From Petropleomorpha daqingensis (GTDB taxonomy: Bacteria > Actinomycetota > Actinomycetes > Mycobacteriales > Geodermatophilaceae), in assembly GCF_013408985.1 (NCBI RefSeq), contig NZ_JACBZT010000001.1:2542001-2606000 (forward strand): a stretch of 64,000 nt of DNA, read 5' to 3'. The stretch's first letter is position 1, and each line of letters starts with the position of its first letter. Both the position numbers and the translations under genes were made by a program. A model generated the notes under the pieces. The model saw only the letters and a program-made list of their open reading frames with translations, did no database searches and was not told where the DNA came from. This document shows, one piece after another, positions 8,126-15,598 of this stretch.

Positions 8126-9354
8126 GTCGCGTGCCCGTCCTCGACGTCGTCCCCGGCCGGCTGCGGGACACCGTCGGAGGCGGCGAGCCACCTCCGGATG
8201 GCGTCGTTCGACGACCCGAGCACCGGCGGCGGCAGGTGGTCGCGTCGGGTCGTCTCGGTCTCGCCGTCCGGGCCGGGGGAGAAGAACCGCAGCGGGGGAC
8301 CGGGGATCGTCAGCGCGCCCAGGGTCTGGTGCTCCACGTCGACGAGCAGGCCCTGCGAGGCGGTCTGGTCCCAGGTGTAGACGTCGTCGATGGTGCGCAC
8401 CTTGCCCGCCGGGATGCCCACCTTGTTCAGCCGCGCCAGCAGCTCCTCGGCCCCGATCGACGCGAACGCGCCCTCCAGCAGCGCGATCACCGCCGGCCGG
8501 TTCACCACCCGGTCGCCGTTGGTGGCCATGCCGTCCGCCTCCGGGTCGAAGCCGAACTCCGCGCACAGCCGCCGCCACAGCGACTCGTTGGCGCAGGCCA
8601 CCTGCACGCTGCCGTCGGCGCAGTGGAACAGCCCGTACGGCGCGATCGACGGGTGGTGGTTGCCCTGCGCGCGGCCGACCTGGCCGGCCACGGTCCACGC
8701 CGTGCCGTGGAAGGCGTGCACGCCGACGATCGCGGCCAGCAGCGAGGTGCGCACCACCTTGCCGCGCCCGGTCCGCTCGCGCTCCAGCAGCGCGGCCAGC
8801 ACGCCGTAGGCGCCGTACATGCCGGCGAGCAGGTCACCGATCGGGACGCCGACCCGCTGCGGGTCGTCCGGCCCCGGACCGGTCACCGACATGAGGCCAC
8901 CCTCGCCCTGGGCGATCTGGTCGTAGCCGGCCCGGCCGCCCTCCGGCCCGTCGTGCCCGAACCCGCTGATCGCCAGGGTCACCAGCCGGGGGTTGAGCTC
9001 GGCGAGCACGTCGGTGCCGAAGCCGAGCCGGGCCAGCGTGCCCGGTCGGAAGTTCTCCAGCAGGACGTCGGCCCGGCGCAGCAGCTCGGTGAGCAGCGCC
9101 TTGTCGCCGTCGTCCTTGAGGTCGAGGGTGATCGACTCCTTGTTGCGGTTGGCCGCCAGGAAGTAGGTCGACTCCCGGTCGCCGGAATCCGGCTGCACGA
9201 AGGGCGGACCCCACCCGCGGGTGTCGTCCCCGGCGCCGGGGTTCTCCACCTTGATCACCCGCGCGCCGAGGTCGCCGAGCATCATCGCGGCGTGCGGCCC
9301 GGCGAGTGCGCGGGTCAGGTCGACGACGAGGACGCCGTCGAGCGGTCCGGACAT
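8122..9354 (-). CDS. CaiB/BaiF family III CoA-transferase
   Basis: A 410-residue family III CoA-transferase, which moves CoA between carboxylic acids through an aspartyl-CoA thioester. The N-terminus LDGVLVVDLTRALAGPHAAM is canonical, followed by LGDLGARVIKVENPGAGDDT and LEDFRP-like LENFRPGTLARLGFG. The catalytic Asp is expected in the GYDQIAQGEGGLMSVTG segment, where Asp is present. ATG 9354 gives the standard N-terminus. Coupled to the AccD3-like gene, suggesting a shared pathway that activates and carboxylates, or decarboxylates, a short or branched acyl-CoA; the actual substrate is not inferable. Confidence 0.88.
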   Translation of the reverse strand: MSGPLDGVLVVDLTRALAGPHAAMMLGDLGARVIKVENPGAGDDTRGWGPPFVQPDSGDRESTYFLAANRNKESITLDLKDDGDKALLTELLRRADVLLENFRPGTLARLGFGTDVLAELNPRLVTLAISGFGHDGPEGGRAGYDQIAQGEGGLMSVTGPGPDDPQRVGVPIGDLLAGMYGAYGVLAALLERERTGRGKVVRTSLLAAIVGVHAFHGTAWTVAGQVGRAQGNHHPSIAPYGLFHCADGSVQVACANESLWRRLCAEFGFDPEADGMATNGDRVVNRPAVIALLEGAFASIGAEELLARLNKVGIPAGKVRTIDDVYTWDQTASQGLLVDVEHQTLGALTIPGPPLRFFSPGPDGETETTRRDHLPPPVLGSSNDAIRRWLAASDGVPQPAGDDVEDGHAT

Positions 9355-9395
9355 GGTGCAGGGCTCCTTCCAGCGGCGAAAGCGCCCTAACTGTC

Positions 9396-10004
9396 TCAGC
9401 GCTCCGGTTCCTCCGCCGACCCGAGGGGCTGCCAGCCGCCGGACGGGGTGACGACGGCGTCCACCCGCCGGTCGTGCTCCTCGGCCGGCAGCTCGTCGAC
9501 CAGCTCGTCGTCGAACACCAGCGCGACGAGGACGGCGTCCGGCCGGACGTGCACCAGAGCCCGGTCGTAGTACCCGCCGCCGCGGCCCAGCCGCACCCCG
9601 CGGCGGTCCACCGCCAGCGCCGGCACGACCACGACGTCGGCGGCGCCGATCGCCGTCGGCCCGAGGCGCGGCCCCACCGGCTCGAACAGGCCGAAGCGCC
9701 CGGGCGCCAGCCGGCCGGTGTCCACCGCCCAGCCCAGCTCGCGGCCGGTGGCCGGGATGATCGGCAGCAGCACCCGGGCCCCGAGCTGGGTGTACGCCGC
9801 CGGCAGCCGGCCCGCGCCGGGCTCGATGTCGTCCGGCACGTAGGCGGCCAGCGTGCGGGTGCCGGCCAGCCCGCGCAGCAGTGCGCTCATCACCGCCGCG
9901 GCGGCCGCCGCCCGTTCCGGTGCGGGGCGAGCGCGACGGCGGGCGAGGATCTGCTCGCGCAGCGCAGCCTTGGCCGCGACCGGGTCGTGCGGGGAAGTCA
10001 CCAC
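9396..10004 (-). CDS. 5-formyltetrahydrofolate cyclo-ligase
   Basis: A 202-residue MTHFS-family enzyme that converts 5-formyl-THF to 5,10-methenyl-THF with ATP in the cytoplasm. Family signature VRLGRGGGYYDRAL (substrate/ATP-binding loop) and an N-terminal AAKAALREQILARRRA helix are present. Starts with two consecutive GTG codons at 10004 and 10001; the downstream one is better spaced from a TAGGCT -10 if the mRNA is leaderless. Divergent from galU across only 24 bp, an arrangement also seen in M. tuberculosis (Rv0992c/Rv0993). Confidence 0.92.
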   Translation of the reverse strand: MVTSPHDPVAAKAALREQILARRRARPAPERAAAAAAVMSALLRGLAGTRTLAAYVPDDIEPGAGRLPAAYTQLGARVLLPIIPATGRELGWAVDTGRLAPGRFGLFEPVGPRLGPTAIGAADVVVVPALAVDRRGVRLGRGGGYYDRALVHVRPDAVLVALVFDDELVDELPAEEHDRRVDAVVTPSGGWQPLGSAEEPER

Positions 10005-10024
10005 GGAAGCCTAGTTAGGCTTCC
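10005..10024. promoter_or_regulatory. Palindromic divergent promoter between 5-FCL and galU
   Basis: A 20-bp element with arms GGAAGCCTA and TAGGCTTCC around a 2-bp centre. Each arm supplies a -10-like TAGGCT: plus strand 10016-10021, 7 bp before the galU ATG; minus strand 10013-10008, 3 and 6 bp before the tandem GTG codons of 5-FCL. The symmetry suggests two mirror-image leaderless promoters, or an operator covering both. Confidence 0.5.
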
Positions 10025-10028
10025 CTGC

Positions 10029-10928
10029 ATGCCGACCCCGAGTTCCCGTGCGATCCGCAAGGCGGTCCTCCCCGTGGCGGGGCTCGGAACCCGTTTCCTC
10101 CCGGCGACCAAGGCCCTGCCGAAGGAGCTGCTGCCGGTCGTCGACCGCCCGGCGCTCCAGTACATCGTCGAAGAGGCGGCGCGGGCCGGGCTCGGCGAGG
10201 TGCTCATGGTCACCGGCCGCAACAAGGCCGCGATCGAGGACTTCTTCGACCGGGTGCCCGAGCTCGAGGACGCGCTGGAGAAGAAGGGCGACGCGCAGCG
10301 GCTGGACGCCGTCCGGTCGTCCACCGAGGTCGCGCAGGTGCACTTCGTCCGCCAGGGCGAGGCCCGGGGCCTCGGCCACGCCGTCCTGCAGGGCGCCGCG
10401 TTCGTCGGCGACGAGCCGTTCGCCGTCCTGCTCGGTGACGACATGATCGACGAGCGCGACCACCTGCTCGAGCAGATGATCGCCGTCCAGGCCGAGCACG
10501 GCGGCTCGGTGATCGCGCTGCTCGACGTCGGCCGGGAGAACATCGACAAGTACGGCGCGGTGGCCGTCGAGCCCAGCGGGCAGGGTGACGACGTCGTGCG
10601 GATCACCGGCCTGGTCGAGAAGCCGCCGGTCGAGGAGGCGCCGAGCAGCCTGGCCATCATCGGCCGCTACGTCCTGGCGCCGGAGATCTTCCAGGTGCTC
10701 CGCGACACCGCGCCCGGGCGGGGCGGGGAGATCCAGCTGACCGACGCGCTGGCCACGCTCGTGGCGCGCGGCGAGCCGGTGCACGGCGTCGTCTTCAGCG
10801 GCCGCCGGTACGACACCGGCGACCGGCTGGACTACCTCAAGGCGGTCATCCGGCTGGCCTCCGAGCGCGATGACCTCGGCCCTCCGCTGCGGGCCTGGCT
10901 CACCGAGTTCGTGGCCGAGCTGTCCTGA
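10029..10928 (+). CDS. galU: UTP-glucose-1-phosphate uridylyltransferase GalU
   Basis: A 299-residue enzyme making UDP-glucose from UTP and glucose-1-phosphate, precursor for polysaccharides, glycolipids and trehalose. The N-terminal nucleotide-binding motif VLPVAGLGTRFLPATKALPK and LPVVDRPALQYIVEEA are textbook GalU; VLLGDDMID carries the metal-binding Asp, and the sugar-binding VEKP follows near residue 198. ATG 10029 lies just 7 bp after a -10-like hexamer, so the transcript may be leaderless. Heads the conserved actinobacterial row galU, glp, GNAT, sepX. Confidence 0.95.
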   Translation: MPTPSSRAIRKAVLPVAGLGTRFLPATKALPKELLPVVDRPALQYIVEEAARAGLGEVLMVTGRNKAAIEDFFDRVPELEDALEKKGDAQRLDAVRSSTEVAQVHFVRQGEARGLGHAVLQGAAFVGDEPFAVLLGDDMIDERDHLLEQMIAVQAEHGGSVIALLDVGRENIDKYGAVAVEPSGQGDDVVRITGLVEKPPVEEAPSSLAIIGRYVLAPEIFQVLRDTAPGRGGEIQLTDALATLVARGEPVHGVVFSGRRYDTGDRLDYLKAVIRLASERDDLGPPLRAWLTEFVAELS

Positions 10929-11039
10929 CGTGGCGCGTCGCCCGCCCGACCGGCGCGTCCAGGGGCACCATCGGTCGCGAGGAGCCCGCGTAGAGCGGGG
11001 CGACGGAGCGCGACGACTTCGGGGCGGACGGCGGGAGCG

Positions 11040-12437
11040 ATGACCGAGGACAGCAGGATCGACCGGCCGCGGGACACGACGCAGATGGATCTGCGCCGGG
11101 GCACCGCCGTCCGGACCGTCGCCGTCCACGAGACGGCCGCGCCCGCGCACCAGCGCGACACCACCCAGATCGACCTCGACCGGATTCCCTCGCCGCCGCC
11201 GACGCCGGCCAGCCAGGTGCGCACCGTCGAGCGGCACCTCGACGAGATCCTCGGGGCGGTGCCGGAGGTCCACCCGATCGAGCTCGCGGTGCTCGACGCG
11301 CAAGGGCTGCTCTGCGCCGAGGACGTCGTCAGCCGCCGCGAGCTGCCCGCCTTCGACCAGGCCGCGCTCGACGGGTACGCCGTCCGGGCCGCCGACATCG
11401 CCACCGCCACCCTCGAGGCGCCGGTGCAGCTCGCCGTGGTGGGGGAGACGGTCGCCGGGGCCGACGCGCCCTCGTCCATCGGGCCCGGCCTGGCGCTGAA
11501 GGTGACCGCCGGCGCGATGCTCCCCGCCGGCGCCGACGTCGTCGTCCCGGGCGTCTGGACCGACCAGGGCGAGGTCCGGGTCGCGGTGCACGCCGCGCCG
11601 CCCGCGGGCAGCTACGTGCGCCGGGCCGGGGACGACGTCGCGATCGGCGACGCCGCGGTGCAGGTCGGCACGCCGATCGGGCCGGCCCAGATCAGCCTGC
11701 TCGCCGCCGTCGGCCGTGACCGGGTGCTGGTGCGGCCGCGGCCGCGGATCACCGTGCTGTGCGCCGGCAGCGAGCTGGTCGACGTCGGCACCGAGCCCGC
11801 GCCCGGCCAGGTCGTCGACGTCAACTCCTACGCGCTGGCCGCGGCCGCCCGCGACGCCGGCGCCGAGGCCCACCGCGGCGGCATCCTGCCGCGGGACCGC
11901 GACCGGCTCAGCGAGCGGCTGGAGAGCGCGCTGCTGCGCAGCGACCTCGTGCTCGTCGCCGGCACGTTCGGGGAGGGCGTCGACCTGGTGCCGGAGGTGC
12001 TCAACGACCTGGGTCCGACGACGTTCACCCCGATCGCGATGCACCCGGGGCCGGTGCAGGGCTTCGGCCGGCTCGGCCGCGACGGCGTGCCGGTGATCTG
12101 CGTGCCGGGGGAGCCGACGAGCGCGCTGGTCTCGTTCGAGGTGTTCGTCCGCCCGGCGATCCGCCTCATGCTCGGCAAGCGCCAGCTGTTCCGCCGCACG
12201 GTGCAGGCGATCTCGGCGACCCAGCTGGTCTCGCCGCTGGGGTACCGGCAGTACCTGCACGGCACGGTCATGCGCCACCCCGACGGCGGCTACGTCGTCG
12301 AGCCGGTCGGCGACGGCACCGAAGCCCAGCTCGCCCGCATGGCACGGGCCAACTGCCTCATCGTCGTGGACGAGGACGTCACCGAGGTGGCTCCCGGCGG
12401 GCTGGTGACGGTCATGCCGCTGCTGCTGGGCGGCTGA
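11040..12437 (+). CDS. glp: Glp, MoeA-like gephyrin-family protein
   Basis: A 465-residue MoeA/gephyrin-fold protein. MoeA inserts molybdenum into molybdopterin, but the paralogue next to sepX/glpR in actinobacteria (Glp in Corynebacterium) binds FtsZ and the membrane protein GlpR during division. Motifs: FDQAALDGYAVRAADI, AGAMLPAGADVVVP, VLCAGSELVDVG and VICVPGEPTSALVSFEVF. The usual GTSGGVS of the MoCF domain is replaced by VAGTFGEGVDL, supporting Glp rather than a catalytic MoeA. An N-terminal extension of about 55 residues has two copies of RDTTQ-(M/I)-DL, at residues 11-18 and 39-46. ATG 11040 with upstream GGGAG. Confidence 0.82.
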   Translation: MTEDSRIDRPRDTTQMDLRRGTAVRTVAVHETAAPAHQRDTTQIDLDRIPSPPPTPASQVRTVERHLDEILGAVPEVHPIELAVLDAQGLLCAEDVVSRRELPAFDQAALDGYAVRAADIATATLEAPVQLAVVGETVAGADAPSSIGPGLALKVTAGAMLPAGADVVVPGVWTDQGEVRVAVHAAPPAGSYVRRAGDDVAIGDAAVQVGTPIGPAQISLLAAVGRDRVLVRPRPRITVLCAGSELVDVGTEPAPGQVVDVNSYALAAAARDAGAEAHRGGILPRDRDRLSERLESALLRSDLVLVAGTFGEGVDLVPEVLNDLGPTTFTPIAMHPGPVQGFGRLGRDGVPVICVPGEPTSALVSFEVFVRPAIRLMLGKRQLFRRTVQAISATQLVSPLGYRQYLHGTVMRHPDGGYVVEPVGDGTEAQLARMARANCLIVVDEDVTEVAPGGLVTVMPLLLGG

Positions 12438-12447
12438 CGACGACACC

Positions 12448-13068
12448 GTGAGCGATCCCTTCCTGCACCCTGGCTGGCCCGCGCGGCTGACCTGGGGGCC
12501 GGTGGAGCTGCACCCGCTGCGCCGGGGCGATGCCGCCGAGTGGAGCCGGATCCGCATGGCCAACGAGGCCTGGCTCGCGCCCTGGGAGCCCTCCGCCGGC
12601 GTGCCGTGGGCGTTGCGGCACACGCCGGCCGCGTACCGGGTCATGCGCCGCTCGGTGGGCCGCCGGGCGCGCACCGGCACGTCGCTGCCGTTCGCGATCC
12701 GCGTCGAGGGGCGGCTGGCCGGTCAGGTGACGATCGACAACATCGTCAGGGGCGCCATGCGCTCCGGGCACCTGGGCTACTGGATCGACCGGGCGGTGGC
12801 CGGTCGCGGGATGGCCTCGCTCGCGGTGGCCCTCGTCTGCGACCACGCGTTCGGCGCGGTCGGCCTGCACCGCCTGCAGGCCGACATCCGCCCCGAGAAC
12901 GGGCCCAGCCAGCGCCTGGTGCAGCGGCTCGGCTTCACCCAGGAGGGGCTGCTGCGCCGCTACCTGGACATCGACGGCGACTGGCGCGACCACCTGACGT
13001 TCTCGCTGCTGGCCGAGGACGTGTCGGTGAGCGTCCTCGAGCGCTGGCGCGCGTCCATACCACGCTGA
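12448..13068 (+). CDS. RimJ/RimL-type GNAT N-acetyltransferase
   Basis: A 206-residue GNAT enzyme transferring acetyl from acetyl-CoA to a protein alpha-amino group or other amine. The acetyl-CoA loop is seen in GYWIDRAVAGRGMASLAVAL, and the RimJ-like C-terminal motif in ADIRPENGPSQRLVQRLGF. It starts 10 bp after glp with GTG 12448 and occupies the position of rimJ (Rv0995) between moeA1 and Rv0996 in M. tuberculosis, so cotranscription with glp and sepX is likely. The target protein is unknown. Confidence 0.85.
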   Translation: MSDPFLHPGWPARLTWGPVELHPLRRGDAAEWSRIRMANEAWLAPWEPSAGVPWALRHTPAAYRVMRRSVGRRARTGTSLPFAIRVEGRLAGQVTIDNIVRGAMRSGHLGYWIDRAVAGRGMASLAVALVCDHAFGAVGLHRLQADIRPENGPSQRLVQRLGFTQEGLLRRYLDIDGDWRDHLTFSLLAEDVSVSVLERWRASIPR

Positions 13069-13213
13069 GCGCGGCGAATCGCCGTCCTGAGAGGCGCGCG
13101 ACACCTCACGAGTCACACGCGTTCCACGACTTGCCTCGCGACACTCCAGCGCGCCTCCCCGTTTCGGGTGAACTTCCTGCTTAACCTGCCGAAGCCGGTG
13201 ACTCGTGTGACAG

Positions 13214-13906
13214 GTGGTGTTGGGGATGGGATCGGGCGCGCTGTTGGCCGCTCTGGTCGTGCTGTGGTTCGTCGTGCTGGTGCCCATGGTGGTGACCCGC
13301 GGTGACTCGCAGTCGGGCAAGGGCGAGCCGACCTCGACCGGCCGCACGCTGCAACGTCGGCGCACGGCGACGCCGGTCACGTCGGTCGACACCGAGCGGG
13401 TGGCCGTCGACCGCGGTGCTCTGCTCTCCAGCGGCGAGCTGAAGGTCGACGTGCACAAGCTGCGCCGGCGCACCCTCGGCGGCCTGGTCGCGCTGAGCCT
13501 GCTGGCCCTCGCCGGTGCCTTCCTCCTCAGTGCCTGGGTGTGGCCGGTGCAGGTCCTGCTCGACCTGGCGGTGGTCGGCTACGTGCTGGTGCTGCGCAAG
13601 GTCGCCCGCCGCGAGCGCATGGCCGCCCGCCGGGCCGCCCGTGCCGCCGTGCGCGAGGCCCGGATGGCCACGGCCCGTCCGGTGCGGGAGCGCCGCCCCG
13701 AGCCGGTCCAGGAGGCGGCGCCGGTGCTGCCGCACCCGAGCCTGCCGCTGGCGCCGGTGCACCCGCTGCGGCCGGGTCGCGTGGTGGCCGCCCGCACGGC
13801 CACGCCGTCCGGCTGGCAGCACAGCGCGGTCGTCGGCCTGGACGACGACGACATCGGCTTCGCCGACATCGACGAGTACCGCCCGGCACGGGTCGTCAAC
13901 GGCTGA
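13214..13906 (+). CDS. SepX/GlpR-like membrane protein of the divisome
   Basis: About 230 residues with an N-terminal membrane segment (LLAALVVLWFVVLVPMVV, ~residues 9-27), a basic cytoplasmic loop (QRRRTATPVTSVDTERVAVD), a paired hydrophobic hairpin at ~85-125, then a basic and Pro-rich tail ending with an acidic patch (DDDDIGFADIDEY). Topology and location after galU-glp-GNAT match Rv0996 / Streptomyces SepX / Corynebacterium GlpR, which ties Glp and FtsZ to the membrane at division sites. The role here is inferred from synteny. GTG codons at 13214 and 13217 and ATG 13226 are all possible starts; a hairpin follows the stop. Confidence 0.72.
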   Translation: MVLGMGSGALLAALVVLWFVVLVPMVVTRGDSQSGKGEPTSTGRTLQRRRTATPVTSVDTERVAVDRGALLSSGELKVDVHKLRRRTLGGLVALSLLALAGAFLLSAWVWPVQVLLDLAVVGYVLVLRKVARRERMAARRAARAAVREARMATARPVRERRPEPVQEAAPVLPHPSLPLAPVHPLRPGRVVAARTATPSGWQHSAVVGLDDDDIGFADIDEYRPARVVNG

Positions 13907-13911
13907 CCGAC

Positions 13912-13942
13912 GCTCCGGCGCCCCCCTTGGCGGCGCCGGAGC
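13912..13942 (+). terminator. Hairpin terminator after sepX/glpR
   Basis: Perfect 11-bp stem GCTCCGGCGCC / GGCGCCGGAGC with a 9-nt loop, 5 bp after the stop codon. No U-tract follows, as is common in high-GC actinobacteria. Confidence 0.65.
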
Positions 13943-13952
13943 TCGCGGCCGG

Positions 13953-13958
13953 TACTCT
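13953..13958 (+). promoter_or_regulatory. Candidate -10 element for tRNA-Ala
   Basis: TACTCT fits TANNNT and lies 9 bp before the mature 5' end of the tRNA. No convincing -35 is seen because the sepX terminator occupies that space. Confidence 0.4.
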
Positions 13959-13967
13959 GTCGACCGA

Positions 13968-14041
13968 GGGGCTGTGGCGCAGTCCGGTAGCGCACCTCGT
14001 TCGCATCGAGGGGGTCAGGGGTTCAAATCCCCTCAGCTCCA
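13968..14041 (+). tRNA. tRNA-Ala(CGC)
   Basis: Full cloverleaf: acceptor GGGGCTG/CAGCTCC with the G3-U70 wobble that specifies alanine, D arm GCGC/GCGC, anticodon stem CCTCG/CGAGG with loop TTCGCAT (anticodon CGC, reads GCG), T arm AGGGG-TTCAAAT-CCCCT and A73. The CCA end is not encoded. Confidence 0.95.
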
Positions 14042-14052
14042 CCCTTCACCGA

Positions 14053-14082
14053 CGCCGTCGGGGCACTGAAGCCCCGGCGGCG
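14053..14082 (+). terminator. Hairpin terminator after tRNA-Ala
   Basis: Twelve-pair stem CGCCGTCGGGGC / GCCCCGGCGGCG with one G-U pair and a 6-nt loop, followed by the T-richer TTCGTCATTCC. Position 11 bp after the tRNA fits an intrinsic terminator. The 118 bp from here to the next start hold no other recognisable element. Confidence 0.7.
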
Positions 14083-14200
14083 TTCGTCATTCCTCCACAG
14101 CGCGCGCCGGTCCCTGTTTTTCGGAACAGGTCTGGGGTGCATCATCGCTGCTCGGCCGGCGATCGCTCCGGCCGGCGACAGAGCAGGAGGCGGACGACTG

Positions 14201-14416
14201 GTGGACCCCGAGGTCGTCGGGAAGCTCGGGACCGTGGTGACCCGGATCCGCGGTGGAGAGCGCCCCGGCGAGGTCGTCGTCCTGGTGCGTGGCACCAAGG
14301 AGACCTTCATCGCCTACAGCGACGACCCCATCGACCTCGACGAGACCGTGCTCGTCTTCTCCTCCCGCGGCAACCGGGCCGTCGACGTGACGCCGGCGCC
14401 CTGGGCCGTCGTCTAG
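14201..14416 (+). CDS. Small NfeD-like OB-fold protein paired with a flotillin
   Basis: A 71-residue soluble protein with beta-rich sequence (KLGTVVTRIRGGERPGEVVV, then ETVLVFSSRGNRAVDVTPAP). This pattern, and location directly before a flotillin-like gene, match the stand-alone OB-fold domain of NfeD proteins, which partner SPFH proteins. No protease or membrane segment is present, so it is only the OB part. GTG 14201 is preceded by AGGAGG about 11 bp upstream. It is cotranscribed with the flotillin gene (24-bp gap). The NfeD relation is inferred from context and overall pattern rather than a strong motif. Confidence 0.6.
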   Translation: MDPEVVGKLGTVVTRIRGGERPGEVVVLVRGTKETFIAYSDDPIDLDETVLVFSSRGNRAVDVTPAPWAVV

Positions 14417-14440
14417 CGAAGACCCGAAGAGAGGACCCCC

Positions 14441-15598
14441 GTGTTCGGCTACCGCGTGCCGGCCCCTAGCCAGGCCATGCTCATCTCCGGCGGCAAGCAG
14501 CGCACCGCCGACGGCACCACCCTGCCGTTCAGGATCGTCGTCGGGCACGGTGCCTTCGTCCTCCCGGTCTTCCGGAAGGCCTCGTTCCTGACGCTGGCGA
14601 TGCGCGAGTCGGTGGTCAACGAGGAGTGCGTCTCGCAGCAGGGCATCGCGCTGCGGGTCTCCGCCGTCATCGCCTTCAAGGTCGGCTCCGACCAGGCGTC
14701 GATCGCCGCCGCGGCCCAGCGCTTCCTGGACAACCAGCCGCAGATGGACGAGCTCACCGGGCAGATCTTCTCCGGCCACCTGCGCTCGATCATCGGCTCG
14801 ATGACCGTCGAGGCGATCATCCGCGAGCGGCAGACCCTGGCCGAGAACGTGCTCGAGGCCTCGAAGGTAGAGATGGCCAGCCTCGGGCTCATCGTCGACT
14901 CGCTGCAGATCAAGTCGATCGACGACAAGGACTCCGGCTACATCGACGCGCTGTCGGCGCCGCAGCGGGCTGCGGTCAACCAGGCGGCGCAGATCGCCCA
15001 GGCCGTCGCCGATCAGGCAGCCGCGCAGGCCCGCCAGGAGAGCGACCGCAACCAGGCGGAGTACGCCCGGCAGACCGCGATCGCCCGTGCGCAGTACCAG
15101 GCCGAGATCGACCGCGCCCAGCAGGAGGCGGGCCAGGCCGGCCCGCTGGCCGCCGCCCAGGCCCAGCAGGCGGTGCTGGCCGAGCAGGCGAAGGTGGCCG
15201 CCCGCAACGCCGAGCTGCGCGAGGCGCAGCTGCAGGCCGAGGTGGTCAAGCCGGCGCAGGCCGAGGCCGAGCGGGTGCGCATCGCAGCCGAGGCGCAGGC
15301 CGCTGCGACCCGGCTGGCCGCCGAGGCCGCCGCGACGTCGAACCGGATCGCGCTCGACCAGGCGATCATCAACCAGCTGCCCGAGCTCGTCCGGGCCGCG
15401 GCGCAGGGCCTGCAGGGCGCGAACGTGACCGTGCTGAACGGCGCGGAGGGGATCAACGAGACGGTGGCCTCGATGGCCGCGCAGGGCTCGGCGATCCTCC
15501 GCACGGTGCTCGACGGGCTCAACAACCGCGGCGACGTGGCCGATCGGGCGTCCGCCAACGGCCGCCCGGTGGCCGAACGGGTGCAGCTGGAGGGCTAG
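14441..15598 (+). CDS. Flotillin-like SPFH/Band-7 protein
   Basis: A 385-residue SPFH protein. The N-terminal half is the Band-7 domain (RVSAVIAFKVGSDQASIAAA, LRSIIGSMTVEAIIRERQTLAENV, LGLIVDSLQIKSIDD). From about residue 165 a long Ala/Gln/Glu-rich coiled coil follows (many AEAQAAA-type repeats), as in flotillins that organise membrane microdomains. No obvious N-terminal transmembrane helix is present, so membrane association would be through the SPFH domain or a hairpin. Coupled with the upstream NfeD-like gene. Its stop overlaps the convergent enoyl-CoA hydratase stop by a shared CTAG. Confidence 0.88.
   Translation: MFGYRVPAPSQAMLISGGKQRTADGTTLPFRIVVGHGAFVLPVFRKASFLTLAMRESVVNEECVSQQGIALRVSAVIAFKVGSDQASIAAAAQRFLDNQPQMDELTGQIFSGHLRSIIGSMTVEAIIRERQTLAENVLEASKVEMASLGLIVDSLQIKSIDDKDSGYIDALSAPQRAAVNQAAQIAQAVADQAAAQARQESDRNQAEYARQTAIARAQYQAEIDRAQQEAGQAGPLAAAQAQQAVLAEQAKVAARNAELREAQLQAEVVKPAQAEAERVRIAAEAQAAATRLAAEAAATSNRIALDQAIINQLPELVRAAAQGLQGANVTVLNGAEGINETVASMAAQGSAILRTVLDGLNNRGDVADRASANGRPVAERVQLEG

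Noticed and set aside
10011-12680. Minus-strand 889-codon frame across galU and glp
   Set aside because: It runs antisense to two genes with intact family motifs and has no recognisable domain.
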